64,000 nucleotides of DNA from Niveibacterium sp. 24ML (GTDB taxonomy: Bacteria; Pseudomonadota; Gammaproteobacteria; Burkholderiales; Rhodocyclaceae): NCBI RefSeq assembly GCF_026586805.1, contig NZ_JAPFHA010000025.1, positions 1 through 64,000 of the forward strand, read 5' to 3'. The translations under genes were made by a program, and so were the position numbers. Below, one piece after another: positions 49,300 through 58,453 of this stretch. The notes below the pieces were generated by a model. It worked only from the letters and a program-made list of their open reading frames with translations, had not been told where the DNA came from and searched no databases. Each line of letters opens with the position of its first letter. Position 1 is the first letter of the stretch.

Positions 49300-49492
49300 C
49301 TTACTTTCTGGCAACAGCACCAGAAAGTAAGCAAAGAATGCCGCCCCCTTCAACGCCCCTTGCTGCGCAAGGGGTTCCCTGCGCTGCTCGCAGCATCGGG
49401 TGGCTGCGGAACTCGGCCCTGCGGGCCTCAAACAGTCCTCGCCACCGCCGCACTACGTGCGTCGGAACCCGACGCTTCTGTGCTGCTCGGCG
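49300..49492 (+). repeat. long intergenic repeat, copy A
   Basis: Begins with a perfect 12-base palindrome, CTTACTTTCTGG with CCAGAAAGTAAG (loop 49312-49319), and continues with GGCTGCGGAACTCG (49402-49415), ACAGTCCTCGCC (49432-49443) and CTCGGCG (49486-49492). The same words occur in the same relative order on the opposite strand in copy B. Confidence 0.6.
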
Positions 49493-49605
49493 TTTCAGAG
49501 GGGAATGAACGGCGCCGAATTTTCATCGTCGGCGGTATTTCGTAGGAGGAATGTAGGCCGAAGACGGGACTCGATGACGTGCGGTTGAATTTGTCACGCC
49601 ACAAG

Positions 49606-49637
49606 CCCCGGATTCCGCTTCGCTGCATCCAGGCTAC
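49606..49637. repeat. REP-like element
   Basis: Read on the minus strand it starts GTAGCCTGGATGCAGCG and ends GGAATCCGGGG, a widespread proteobacterial extragenic repeat type with GGAT/ATCC symmetry. It lies between the two inverted long repeats. Confidence 0.5.
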
Positions 49638-49688
49638 GAATCGCACGCGTTGCACTGGAACTGTTTTGACTTTGGGCCCCGTCGAGAG

Positions 49689-49894
49689 CGCCGAGTAGCG
49701 CAGCGGGGTCGGGGTATCGGCGCGCAGCGCCGACGGCGAGGACTGTCTGAGCGGCGGGCGCAGCCCGACGCGAGTTCCGCAGCCGCCCGACTTCGCGAGC
49801 ACGCGAGGGAAGTCAGACACGCAGTGTCTGACCGCGAACGCCGGGTGCCTTTCTCTTTGGTTCCTTTCTCTTGGGCAAGCAAGAGAAAGGAACC
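49689..49894 (-). repeat. long intergenic repeat, copy B (inverted)
   Basis: Read on the minus strand it starts with a perfect 15-base palindrome (49859-49873 with 49880-49894, GGTTCCTTTCTCTTG), then GGCTGCGGAACTCG (49771-49784), ACAGTCCTCGCC (49735-49746) and CTCGGCG. A further 9-base palindrome GTCAGACAC-GCA-GTGTCTGAC lies at 49812-49832. The copies share core words but differ in between. Confidence 0.6.
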
Positions 49895-50239
49895 CGGCGG
49901 CCGGGACGGACTCCCGGCCAACGCACGTCTGATAAACCACTGCGGGATATCTCGTCGGGCGCGCGAAAAGCGCAACTCGGGACGACCACACGAGGCAATC
50001 TCCTGACGCTAACCAAATCCCCGCACCGCCAGATGCGTTAAAGTGCTGCCCGGTCTGCAGCCGTCCCTTGCTGAATCACCGGTTGTACCAGGTACCGGCA
50101 GGGTCAGGCCGCCAAGGGCACGCAAGCGCCCTATGCCTCGTTGCGAAGCGCCGCTGCGGCCGCGCCTCGCGATGTGTTGAAACCTGGCTGCACCAGCATA
50201 AGCAAGAACATTCCCTCTACCTCTCATGCGAGAACATCC

Positions 50240-51472
50240 ATGACCAAACTTTTCATCGAAGACCTCGACCTCGCCGGCAAGCGTGCCCTGATCCGTGTGG
50301 ATTTCAACGTGCCGATCAAGAACGGCGTGGTTGAAAGCGACAAGCGCATCCGTGCCGCGCTGCCGACGATCCGTTACGCGCTGGAAAAAGGCGCTTCGGT
50401 TGTGCTGATGTCGCACCTGGGCCGCCCGAACGGCGCCAAGGTTGCCAAGTATTCGATCGAGCCGGTGGCTGGCCGCCTGCAAGAGCTGCTGGGCAAGCCG
50501 GTGAAGTTCGTCAATGACTGCGTCGGACCGGAAGTCGAGGCGGTTGTGAACGCGATGAAGCCGGGCGACGTGACCCTGGTCGAGAACGTCCGCTTCTACC
50601 TGGAAGAAGAAGGCAAGGCGAAGGATGCCGCTGGCAACAGCGTCAAGGCCACGCCGGAAGCGGTAGCTGCGTTCCGCGCCGCGCTGAGCCGCCTGGGCGA
50701 CGTGTTCATCAACGACGCTTTCGGCACCGCACACCGTGCGCACTCGTCGATGGTCGGCGTGAACCTGCCGCGCGCTTCGGGCTATCTGCTGAAGAAGGAA
50801 CTGGATTTCCTGGGTGAGGCTGTTAACAAGCCGGTGCGTCCGCTGGTCGCGATCATTGGCGGCTCGAAGATCTCGGGCAAGATCGACGTGATCCAGGCGC
50901 TGCTGCCGAAGGTCGACAAACTGCTGATCGGTGGCGGCATGGCCTTCACCTTCTTCAAGGCGCAGGGCCTGGAAGTCGGCAAGTCGCTGTGCGAAAACGA
51001 CAAGGTCGAACTGGCCAAGTCGCTGATCGCTTCGGCCGGTGACAAGCTGGTGCTGCCGATCGACACGATGATCACCAAGAAGCTGGACTTCGACGCACGC
51101 ACGCTCGACGGCCTGGTTGAAGTCGACTCCACCGCGATCCCGGCCGACCAGGAAGGCGTGGACATCGGCAGCAAGTCCGCCGCGCGTTACGCCGAAATCA
51201 TCCGCGGCGCCAAGACCGTGCTGTGGAACGGCCCGATGGGCGTGTTCGAGATCGACGAATCGGCCAAGGGCACCTACGCCGTGGCGCACGCGCTGGTCGA
51301 GGCCACCGCAGGCGGCGCGATCACCATCGTCGGCGGCGGCGATTCGGTTGCTGCAGTCGAGAAGGCGGGCCTGGAAGACAAGGTCTCGCACGTCTCCACC
51401 GGCGGCGGCGCATCGCTCGAATTCCTCGAAGGCAAGGCACTGCCGGGCGTGGATGCACTGAGCGACAAGTAA
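50240..51472 (+). CDS. pgk: phosphoglycerate kinase
   Basis: 410 residues from ATG 50240. [36 protein letters not shown] and the C-terminal [34 protein letters not shown]-type nucleotide region are intact (read in parts [27 protein letters not shown]). It transfers phosphate between 1,3-bisphosphoglycerate and ADP in glycolysis. No gapA or pyk is adjacent. A strong terminator follows. Confidence 0.96.
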   Translation: MTKLFIEDLDLAGKRALIRVDFNVPIKNGVVESDKRIRAALPTIRYALEKGASVVLMSHLGRPNGAKVAKYSIEPVAGRLQELLGKPVKFVNDCVGPEVEAVVNAMKPGDVTLVENVRFYLEEEGKAKDAAGNSVKATPEAVAAFRAALSRLGDVFINDAFGTAHRAHSSMVGVNLPRASGYLLKKELDFLGEAVNKPVRPLVAIIGGSKISGKIDVIQALLPKVDKLLIGGGMAFTFFKAQGLEVGKSLCENDKVELAKSLIASAGDKLVLPIDTMITKKLDFDARTLDGLVEVDSTAIPADQEGVDIGSKSAARYAEIIRGAKTVLWNGPMGVFEIDESAKGTYAVAHALVEATAGGAITIVGGGDSVAAVEKAGLEDKVSHVSTGGGASLEFLEGKALPGVDALSDK

Positions 51473-51487
51473 TCCGTCTGCTGTGAA

Positions 51488-51517
51488 AAAAAGGGGCGCC
51501 CGTGGGCGCCCCTTTTT
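51488..51517. terminator. terminator downstream of pgk
   Basis: AAAAAGGGGCGCCC pairs with GGGCGCCCCTTTTT around a tight loop, giving a 13-base stem with a T-run on the plus strand and an A-run on the other side. It also serves as a candidate terminator for the convergent PEP-CTERM gene. Confidence 0.9.
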
Positions 51518-51563
51518 GTTTCGGTCGGCGTGGCGCAGCACGCCGCCGATCATCTGCTACAAC

Positions 51564-53066
51564 TCACGCGCGCTGGCGGCGCCGTGCTGCAACACCGATC
51601 AAGCCGAGGCCCGCCAGCAGCATGGCGTACTGCTCCGGTTCCGGCACTGCGGCCACCTGGTAAAGCGAGGTGGTGCCGGAGACCTCGTTGGCAATCGCGA
51701 GGTAGTACTTGCCACCCTGCTCGTAGCTGACGATACCTTCAGGCGAAACATCACCCAGCGTGACGATGGTGTCGAGGTAGCTGACCGAGTTGGGGTCGGT
51801 GATGTCGAACATCGACACCGCGCCCTGCGTGGTGCGCTCAAGCCCGACAAAAGCGATCGTACGGCCGCCAATTTCAAGCAGGCTCACGCCTTCGGGTTCC
51901 ACGCCCTTGTCGTCGCTGCGGCCGTCGTCGTAAATGCCAAGGCGGATCGCTTCGGCATCGAGGATGTTGCCCGAGTCGTACACCAGCTTGCCAGCCTCAT
52001 CGCGGATCGAGAACGAGCGCGCACCAAAGGTGAAGAGATTGCCGTTGGTGGAGTCGGGCGTGGAGATGTTGAGTTCTTTCAGATCGCCGGGCACGCCGCC
52101 GAGCCCGCTTTCCTTGGCGCGCAGCTTGTCACCGTCGTCTTCACGCGTATCGCCTTCGTTGGCCATTACCAGATAGGTCTTGCCGCCGCGCTGGTAGTTG
52201 GCGATCGCGTCCGGCTGGTAGAAGCCGCGCACATTGGCGCTGCGCAGCTCGACCTTCTTGTCCTTGTGATTCGGATCGATCGCGTTGGCCGCGAGGCTGA
52301 AGTCCTTGGTGCCCAGCCCGACGATGCTGCTGAAGCTGTTGGCGTTCAGATCCAGCGTGGCGACCGCGTTGGCTTCCTGCAGCGTGACCCAGGCCTTGCT
52401 GCCATCCGCGCTGACGGTGATGTACTCGGGCTCGAAATCCATCCCGGTGTTGGTCCGTACCGCGCTACCGCTGACCGGCACGCCGGCCAGGCCCACGTTG
52501 GTGACGCTGCGGGTGGCCACGTTGATGATGCTCACCGAGCCGGCAGGGTCGCCCGCACCGCCGTTTGCCGTGCCGACTGCACCGTAGACATTCGGCGTCG
52601 CTTCGTTGGCAACCAGCAGCTTGCTGCCGTCCTTGGTGAAGGTCAGCATGTCGGGCAGCGCACCGACCGTCACCGTGTTCGGGTAAAAGCCGCTCGACAG
52701 CGACACCAGCGAGGTGTCGTAGAACTGCACGATGCCGGGCAGGGTGCGATCAGCCTTGTTTTCAATTGCGATTGCGGCGAGGCCGTTGTGGATCGCAACG
52801 CTGTTCACGCCGCCTACACCGCTCAGGTCAACATGGCGCACCAGGCTACCAGTGCTGGCGCTCAGCACATCGAAGCCATTCACCCCAGCCACCCAGAGGG
52901 TGTTGGTGGCCGCATCGAAGGCCGGAATTTCTGAAGTCTGGCCGGCGTTGGCGCTGGCGTGATTGAAGGTCCACAGCTTGCTGAAGCTGACTGTGGGTGC
53001 AGCGTAGACATGGCCCACCGGGGCAAGCAGCCCGGCAAGTGCGATCGAAAGCGCGGTGCGTTTCAT
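51564..53066 (-). CDS. choice-of-anchor I family protein with PEP-CTERM anchor
   Basis: 500 residues. Signal peptide about 1-22; a beta-propeller-like choice-of-anchor I domain (TNTLWVAGVNGFDVL, DMLTFTKDGSKLLVANE, PEGVSLLEIGGRTIAFVGLE, DVSPEGIVSYEQGG); C-terminal VPEP (474-477), a short membrane helix and an RRRQRA tail, the exosortase recognition signal. After cleavage by exosortase it would be anchored or released at the surface. Some relatives are annotated as alkaline phosphatase-like, but I see no catalytic motif to support that. The exosortase gene is not in the window. Confidence 0.88.
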   Translation of the reverse strand: MKRTALSIALAGLLAPVGHVYAAPTVSFSKLWTFNHASANAGQTSEIPAFDAATNTLWVAGVNGFDVLSASTGSLVRHVDLSGVGGVNSVAIHNGLAAIAIENKADRTLPGIVQFYDTSLVSLSSGFYPNTVTVGALPDMLTFTKDGSKLLVANEATPNVYGAVGTANGGAGDPAGSVSIINVATRSVTNVGLAGVPVSGSAVRTNTGMDFEPEYITVSADGSKAWVTLQEANAVATLDLNANSFSSIVGLGTKDFSLAANAIDPNHKDKKVELRSANVRGFYQPDAIANYQRGGKTYLVMANEGDTREDDGDKLRAKESGLGGVPGDLKELNISTPDSTNGNLFTFGARSFSIRDEAGKLVYDSGNILDAEAIRLGIYDDGRSDDKGVEPEGVSLLEIGGRTIAFVGLERTTQGAVSMFDITDPNSVSYLDTIVTLGDVSPEGIVSYEQGGKYYLAIANEVSGTTSLYQVAAVPEPEQYAMLLAGLGLIGVAARRRQRA

Positions 53067-53218
53067 GTTCTGGGGTCTCAGGGGTCGATGGATCGGTGAG
53101 CCCGCCGAATGTCGCCAGCATGGATCCAGCGCACCACCTGCGGGCCCGCGACCTTAGCGCCCCAGCCAAGACAATTTGATGACACGCCCCCAGCCAAAGT
53201 AGGGCGCGGCGCCCGGTG

Positions 53219-54892
53219 CTACGCCCAGTCGCCCGACCCGCGGGTGCCGCCGGTTGCCGCCTCGGCGCCCACCATGTCCAGCGCCACCGCCTCGGCCACC
53301 TTGATACCATCGACGCCGGCCGAGAGGATGCCGCCCGCGTAGCCGGCGCCCTCTCCCGCCGGGTAGAGGCCGATGGTATTCACCGACTGAAAGGCGTCGT
53401 TGCGCTTGATGCGGATCGGCGACGAGGTGCGGGTCTCGACGCCGGTGAGCACCGCGTCGGCCATCGCAAATCCACGGATCTGGCGGTCGAAAGCCGGGAA
53501 GGCTTCGCGCATCGCGGTGATCGCGAAATCCGGCAGGCACAGCGACAGATCGGTGAGCTTCACGCCCGGCGTGTAGGAAGGCTGCACCGCGCCCAGCTCG
53601 GTCGAGGGCCGCCCGGCAAGGAAGTCACCCAGGCGCTGCGCCGGCGCTGCGTAGGTGCCACCGCCTGCGTGAAAGGCGCGCTCTTCCCAGTGCCGCTGGA
53701 ACAGCATGCCGGCGAGCGGATGGCCGGGGTAGTCCACTTCCGGGGTGATACCGACGACGATGCCGCTGTTGGCGTTGCGCTCGTTGCGCGAGTACTGACT
53801 CATGCCGTTGGTGACGACGCGCCCCACTTCGGAGGTGGCCGCCACCACGGTGCCGCCTGGGCACATGCAGAAGCTGTAGGCAGCGCGGCCGTTGCTGGCG
53901 TGATGCACCAGCTTGTAGTCGGCCGCGCCCAGCAGCGGGTGGCCGGCAAAGTCGCCATGCCGCGCGCGGTTGATCAGCGATTGCGGATGCTCCACCCGCA
54001 CGCCGATCGAGAAGGGCTTGGCCTCGACGTACACGCCGCGGTCGTAGAGCATCTGGAAGGTGTCGCGCGCGCTGTGCCCCACCGCCAGCACCACATGGCT
54101 GGTGGCGATGAATTCACCGCCGCGCAGATGCAGGCCGCGTACCTGCTGGGCACGGCTGCCGTCCGGCAGCGTCACCGGCTCTACCTCGATGTCGTCCACC
54201 CGGCTCTCGAAGCGGATTTCGCCGCCGAGCGACTGGATCGTTTCGCGCATCGTCTCCACCATACCGACGAGGCGGAAGGTGCCGATGTGCGGCTTGCTCA
54301 CATACAGGATTTCGTCCGGCGCGCCGGCCTTGACGAACTCGGTCAGTACCTTGCGGCCGTGGTGCTTGGGGTCCTTGATCTGGCTGTGCAGCTTGCCGTC
54401 CGAGAAGGTGCCGGCACCGCCCTCGCCGAACTGCACGTTCGATTCGGGGTTGAGCACGCTCTTGCGCCACAGGCCCCAGGTGTCCTTGGTGCGCTCACGC
54501 ACTGCCTTGCCACGTTCGAGGATGATCGGGCGAAACCCCATCTGCGCGAGGATCAGCCCGGCGAACAGGCCGCAGGGGCCCAGACCGATCACCACCGGGC
54601 GCGACTCAAGCTGCGCCGGCGCCTGCGCCACATAGCGGTAGGAGGTATCCGGTGTGGGCATCACGCGGTGGTCGCCCTTGAGTTTGGCGAACACCGCCGC
54701 CTCGTCGCGCAGCGCCACGTCGAGCGTGTAGATCAGGTGGATATTCTTGCGCTGGCGCGCATCAAAACCGCGGCGGAACACGGTAAAGCTGCCCAGCTCG
54801 CCGCGCGGGATGCCCAGGCGCTTGATGATCGCCTCGGGCAGTTCCTCCGGCGTGTGGTCCAGGGGCAGTTTTACTTCGGTCAGTCGCAGCAT
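53219..54892 (-). CDS. FAD-dependent oxidoreductase (COG2509-type)
   Basis: 557 residues. N-terminal alpha/beta domain (about 1-90), then a dinucleotide-binding fold VVIGLGPCGLFAGLILAQMG (about 99-118), GEGGAGTFSDGKLHSQIKD and AVGHSARDTF, and a C-terminal GLYPAGEGAGYAGGILSAGVDG FAD-binding segment. This matches a broadly conserved family of FAD-dependent dehydrogenases of unknown substrate. No membrane segment. Confidence 0.82.
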   Translation of the reverse strand: MLRLTEVKLPLDHTPEELPEAIIKRLGIPRGELGSFTVFRRGFDARQRKNIHLIYTLDVALRDEAAVFAKLKGDHRVMPTPDTSYRYVAQAPAQLESRPVVIGLGPCGLFAGLILAQMGFRPIILERGKAVRERTKDTWGLWRKSVLNPESNVQFGEGGAGTFSDGKLHSQIKDPKHHGRKVLTEFVKAGAPDEILYVSKPHIGTFRLVGMVETMRETIQSLGGEIRFESRVDDIEVEPVTLPDGSRAQQVRGLHLRGGEFIATSHVVLAVGHSARDTFQMLYDRGVYVEAKPFSIGVRVEHPQSLINRARHGDFAGHPLLGAADYKLVHHASNGRAAYSFCMCPGGTVVAATSEVGRVVTNGMSQYSRNERNANSGIVVGITPEVDYPGHPLAGMLFQRHWEERAFHAGGGTYAAPAQRLGDFLAGRPSTELGAVQPSYTPGVKLTDLSLCLPDFAITAMREAFPAFDRQIRGFAMADAVLTGVETRTSSPIRIKRNDAFQSVNTIGLYPAGEGAGYAGGILSAGVDGIKVAEAVALDMVGAEAATGGTRGSGDWA

Positions 54893-55010
54893 GGGAATCT
54901 CGGTCGGGGTAACGGCGCGCCGGGCTCAAGCCAGCGACGCGGGCCATGATTTTAGTGCAAGACCGAGCCGCTGCCTGCCTGACAGGAACACGCCGTTACG
55001 CCCGCCGCGA

Positions 55011-56894
55011 TCAGGCCACCCCGAGCGCCTCGGCCGCTTCCGCATCGTCGACTTCCTCCCCCAGAAAACCGCCGCTCTGGTGCGCCCACAAACGCGCGTA
55101 GAGCCCGCCCTTGGCGAGCAGGCTGCGATGGTCACCCTCCTCGACGATGCGACCCTGATCAAGCACCACGAGGCGATCCATCGCCGCGATGGTGGAAAGC
55201 CGGTGCGCGATCGCCACCACCGTCTTGCCCTGCATCAGCGTGTTCAGGCTGCTCTGGATCGCGGCTTCGACCTCCGAATCGAGCGCGCTGGTCGCTTCGT
55301 CCAGCAGCAGGATCGGCGCGTCCTTGAGCATCACGCGCGCGATCGCAACGCGCTGCCGCTGTCCGCCAGAGAGCTTGACGCCGCGCTCGCCAACATGTGC
55401 GTCGTAAGCGCTGCGCCCTTTCGGGTCGCTCAGCGTCTGGATGAAGTCGTGCGCCTCGGCTTGTTTGGCGGCGGCGATCATCGCTTCGTCACTGGCGTCA
55501 GGCCTGCCGTAGAGGATGTTGTCGCGCACCGAGCGGTGCAGCAGCGAGGTGTCTTGCGTGACCATGCCGACGTTCGCGCGCAGGCTGTCTTGCGTGACCT
55601 CCGCGATGTTCTGCCCGTCGATCAGCACGCGGCCCTGCGCCACATCGTAGAAGCGTAGCAGCAGGTTCACGATGGTCGACTTGCCGGCACCCGAGCGCCC
55701 GACCAGGCCGATTTTTTCGCCGGGCTTGATCGTCAAGGACAAGTGGTCGATCACGCGGCGCTCTGTGCCGTAGCCAAAGCTCACATCCTCGAAGCGGATC
55801 TCGCCGCGGCTCACCGCCAGCGGCTTGGCGTTGGCCGCGTCGACGATGGCTTGCGGACGCGAGAGCGTGTTGATGCCGTCGTGCACTGTGCCGATGTGCT
55901 CGAACAGCGAGGCCATCTCCCACATGATCCAGTGCGAGATGCCATTCAGCCGCAAGGCCATGGCGGTGGCAGCCGCCACCGCGCCAATGCCCGCCTCGCC
56001 ACGGCTCCACAGCCATAGCGTGGCGCCGGTGGTGGCGACGATCAGCAGCATCGAGAGCGTGTGGTTCACGATTTCAAAACCGCTCACCAGGCGCATCTGG
56101 GCGTGCGCGGTGAGCATGAAATCCTGCATTGCGGCGCGCGCAAAGCCCGCCTCGCGGCGCGCATGCGAAAACAGCTTCACGGTGGCGATATTGGTGTAGG
56201 CATCGGTGATGCGGCCGGTCATCAAGGAGCGCGCATCCGCCTGCGCCTGACCGACCTTGCCCAGGCGTGGCACGAAGAAGCACAGCGCGCCGACGTAGAG
56301 CAGCAACCAGCCCAGGAAGGGCAGCAACAGGCTCAGGTGCAGGTTGCCGACGACCGCGACCATCGTGACAAAGTAGATCACCACGAAGACCAGGATATCG
56401 GTGACTACCAGCACCGTATCGCGCACCGCCAGCGCGGTCTGCATCACCTTGGTGGCGACGCGGCCGGCGAATTCGTCCTGGTAGAAGCTCATGCTCTGGC
56501 CGAGCATCAGGCGGTGGAAGTTCCAGCGCAGCCGCATCGGGAAGTTCGCCGCCAGCGTCTGGTGCTTGAGCATGGTCTGCAGCGCAATCACCAGCGGGCT
56601 TGCGAACAGGATCGCCGCAAGCAGCAGCAAGCGGCTGCGCTCGGTCTCCCACAACATGGCCGGCTGCACATGGCCGAGCCAATCGACGATCTGCCCGAGC
56701 ATGCTGAAGAGCATCGCCTCGAATGCACCGATCGTGGCAGTCAGCAGCGTCATCGCCAGAATGAAGCGGCGCAGGCCATGCGTGCCGGCCCACAGAAATC
56801 CGAAGAAACCGCGCGGCGGCGTGGACGGCAAGGCGTCGGGATAGGGATGGACGAGACCTTCGAAGAAGCTGAACACAGAAGACTCCGGCTGCAT
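55011..56894 (-). CDS. ABC exporter, fused permease and ATPase
   Basis: 627 residues from ATG 56894. Six-helix ABC membrane domain (about 40-330) and a nucleotide-binding domain (about 370-600) with Walker A GRSGAGKST, signature LSGGQRQRVAIARVML, Walker B ILLLDEATSALD and H-loop AIAHRLS. It resembles multidrug/lipid exporters of the MsbA/YojI type. Substrate unknown. Works as a homodimer in the inner membrane or with a partner elsewhere. Confidence 0.9.
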   Translation of the reverse strand: MQPESSVFSFFEGLVHPYPDALPSTPPRGFFGFLWAGTHGLRRFILAMTLLTATIGAFEAMLFSMLGQIVDWLGHVQPAMLWETERSRLLLLAAILFASPLVIALQTMLKHQTLAANFPMRLRWNFHRLMLGQSMSFYQDEFAGRVATKVMQTALAVRDTVLVVTDILVFVVIYFVTMVAVVGNLHLSLLLPFLGWLLLYVGALCFFVPRLGKVGQAQADARSLMTGRITDAYTNIATVKLFSHARREAGFARAAMQDFMLTAHAQMRLVSGFEIVNHTLSMLLIVATTGATLWLWSRGEAGIGAVAAATAMALRLNGISHWIMWEMASLFEHIGTVHDGINTLSRPQAIVDAANAKPLAVSRGEIRFEDVSFGYGTERRVIDHLSLTIKPGEKIGLVGRSGAGKSTIVNLLLRFYDVAQGRVLIDGQNIAEVTQDSLRANVGMVTQDTSLLHRSVRDNILYGRPDASDEAMIAAAKQAEAHDFIQTLSDPKGRSAYDAHVGERGVKLSGGQRQRVAIARVMLKDAPILLLDEATSALDSEVEAAIQSSLNTLMQGKTVVAIAHRLSTIAAMDRLVVLDQGRIVEEGDHRSLLAKGGLYARLWAHQSGGFLGEEVDDAEAAEALGVA

Positions 56895-57016
56895 GCTTGT
56901 GCGGACAAAGGCCGGCACACGCCACGAGCGTAGCGGAAGTCGATGATCTGCATGAATGCCAACGCCGCCGGCACCGGCTATCCTGCCGCGTTCGACGTGC
57001 CCCTTACAACACCGCC

Positions 57017-58300
57017 ATGCACCCAGCCCCACCGCGCATTCCGCCCTACTGGACGCGTTTCTCGTCTTTCTTCCGCTATCCGCTCAGCGGCGAGCCCTTG
57101 CTCGCCTGCATCGGGCTGGCCCTGCTGGCGACCGTGGCCGAGTTGCTGCCCCCGCTGCACCTGCTGGTGTTCATCGGCACGATCCGCTACGGATTTCTGG
57201 TGCTGGAGCGCACCGCGCGCGGGCATCTCGATGATCGCCTCGCGCTCTTCGAATCGCAGCATGGCGGCAAGTACCTGGCGTGGAAGCAGATCGCGGTGAT
57301 CCTGATCGGCGTGATTCTGGTCGCGCTGACTTGGGCGGAATTCGGCCGCAACCCGGCGATGCTGGTGCTCGTGCTGCTCGGCCTGTTATGGCCCGCCAAC
57401 ACGATGGTGCTGGCGCTCACAAACGAACTGGGCGAATCGATTAACCCCGCTCGGCTCTGGCAGGTGGCCAGCGGCATCGGCATGCCCTACCTGGGCCTGT
57501 GCGGTTGCCTGCTGCTGCTCTCGTTCGGCAGCGAGCAATTGCTCGCACGCACCAGCCACTTGATCCCCGCCGTGCTCGGCGCGCCGATCGCCGCCTTTGT
57601 TGCCGCCGCGTTCACGATCGTGATGTACCGGATGATGGGCTACGTGGTGTACGAGTATCACCAGGTGCTGGATGTGGACGTGCAACTGGGTTTTGAACGC
57701 CAGGGCGATCTGCTGCCGCCCCCCGACCCGCGCGCCGCCCGCGCTGAACGGATCGCGAGCCTGCTGCGCGACGGCAAGAGCGACGAAGCGCTGAGCGAAG
57801 CGCGCAGCGCCGTCAGCGATGCACCGCACGACCATGATGCGCAGTTGCGGCTTCATCGCCTGCTGGCGGCACTGCCCGATCAGGCGCAGGCGCTCGCCCG
57901 CCATGGGCGTGAATGGCTCCCGGCGCTGTTGCGTGCGGGCCGCGGTGCGCAGGCCGCGGAAGTGCTGCAGACCCTGCTCAAGCACGACGCCGGTTTCACC
58001 CCCGGCAACGCGGCCGATGTACTGCCGCTGGCGACCGCCGCCTTCGATGCGCGCCGCTTCGACACCACGGCACAGTTGCTGCGCGGCTTCGACCAGCGCC
58101 ATCCGGGCCATCGCGACACCCCGGCCATCTACTTGCTGGGCGCCCGCGTGCTGATTGAGCATCGGCGTGACGACGCCCAAGCCGAACGCGTGCTCAGCGT
58201 GCTGCAAAGCCGCTTTCCGGATCACCCGGCAGCAGCCGAAGCTGCACGGCTGCAGACCCTGATTGCGCGCCTGCGCGCGGCCGGCGCAGCATCAAACTAA
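57017..58300 (+). CDS. membrane protein with C-terminal helical repeats
   Basis: 427 residues from ATG 57017. About five membrane helices (about 28-62, 92-132, 155-180, 190-215), then a soluble C-terminal region (about 245-427) with TPR-like helical pairs (IASLLRDGKSDEALSEARSAV, LLRAGRGAQAAEVLQTLLKHD). I do not recognise the family. The stop codon TAA coincides with the CTAA target duplication of the MITE that follows, so the reading frame is kept. Confidence 0.75.
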   Translation: MHPAPPRIPPYWTRFSSFFRYPLSGEPLLACIGLALLATVAELLPPLHLLVFIGTIRYGFLVLERTARGHLDDRLALFESQHGGKYLAWKQIAVILIGVILVALTWAEFGRNPAMLVLVLLGLLWPANTMVLALTNELGESINPARLWQVASGIGMPYLGLCGCLLLLSFGSEQLLARTSHLIPAVLGAPIAAFVAAAFTIVMYRMMGYVVYEYHQVLDVDVQLGFERQGDLLPPPDPRAARAERIASLLRDGKSDEALSEARSAVSDAPHDHDAQLRLHRLLAALPDQAQALARHGREWLPALLRAGRGAQAAEVLQTLLKHDAGFTPGNAADVLPLATAAFDARRFDTTAQLLRGFDQRHPGHRDTPAIYLLGARVLIEHRRDDAQAERVLSVLQSRFPDHPAAAEAARLQTLIARLRAAGAASN

Positions 58301-58443
58301 GGAAGGTCTGAATAAGTGAGCGAGACGGATGCAGCGCAAGGCGCGGCGCGCGCAGCGACCAAGACATATCTGATAGATAGGCGCGGGAGTGAGCACGCCG
58401 TAACGCAGCGATGCGCCGTCGCAGCCACTTATTCAGACCTTCC
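58301..58443. mobile_element. IS5-like MITE, full-length copy
   Basis: 143 bases bounded by perfect 18-base inverted repeats, GGAAGGTCTGAATAAGTG at the left and its complement at the right, with imperfect symmetry continuing inwards. It is flanked by CTAA on both sides (58297-58300 and 58444-58447), the YTAR duplication made by IS5-family transposases, and the ends resemble IS5 ends (GGAAGGTGCGAATAAG). No coding capacity. It lies between convergent genes and could fold into a long hairpin that terminates both. Confidence 0.88.
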
Positions 58444-58453
58444 CTAAGCCCGC

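Larger units (their letters stand above)
49200..50239. other. gene-free kilobase made largely of intergenic repeats
   Basis: Between the GNAT gene and pgk. Several short frames exist on both strands, but they are translations of repeats and share the same words (SGGCGTR) in opposite orientation. Two long repeats in inverted orientation and a REP-like element occupy 49300-49894; the last 200 bases are the pgk upstream region. No gene supported. Confidence 0.65.

Noticed and set aside
49428-49991. 187-codon and neighbouring frames in the repeat region
   Set aside because: They are translations of the inverted intergenic repeats; the same words occur in the other copy on the opposite strand, no ribosome-binding site or conserved domain is seen.
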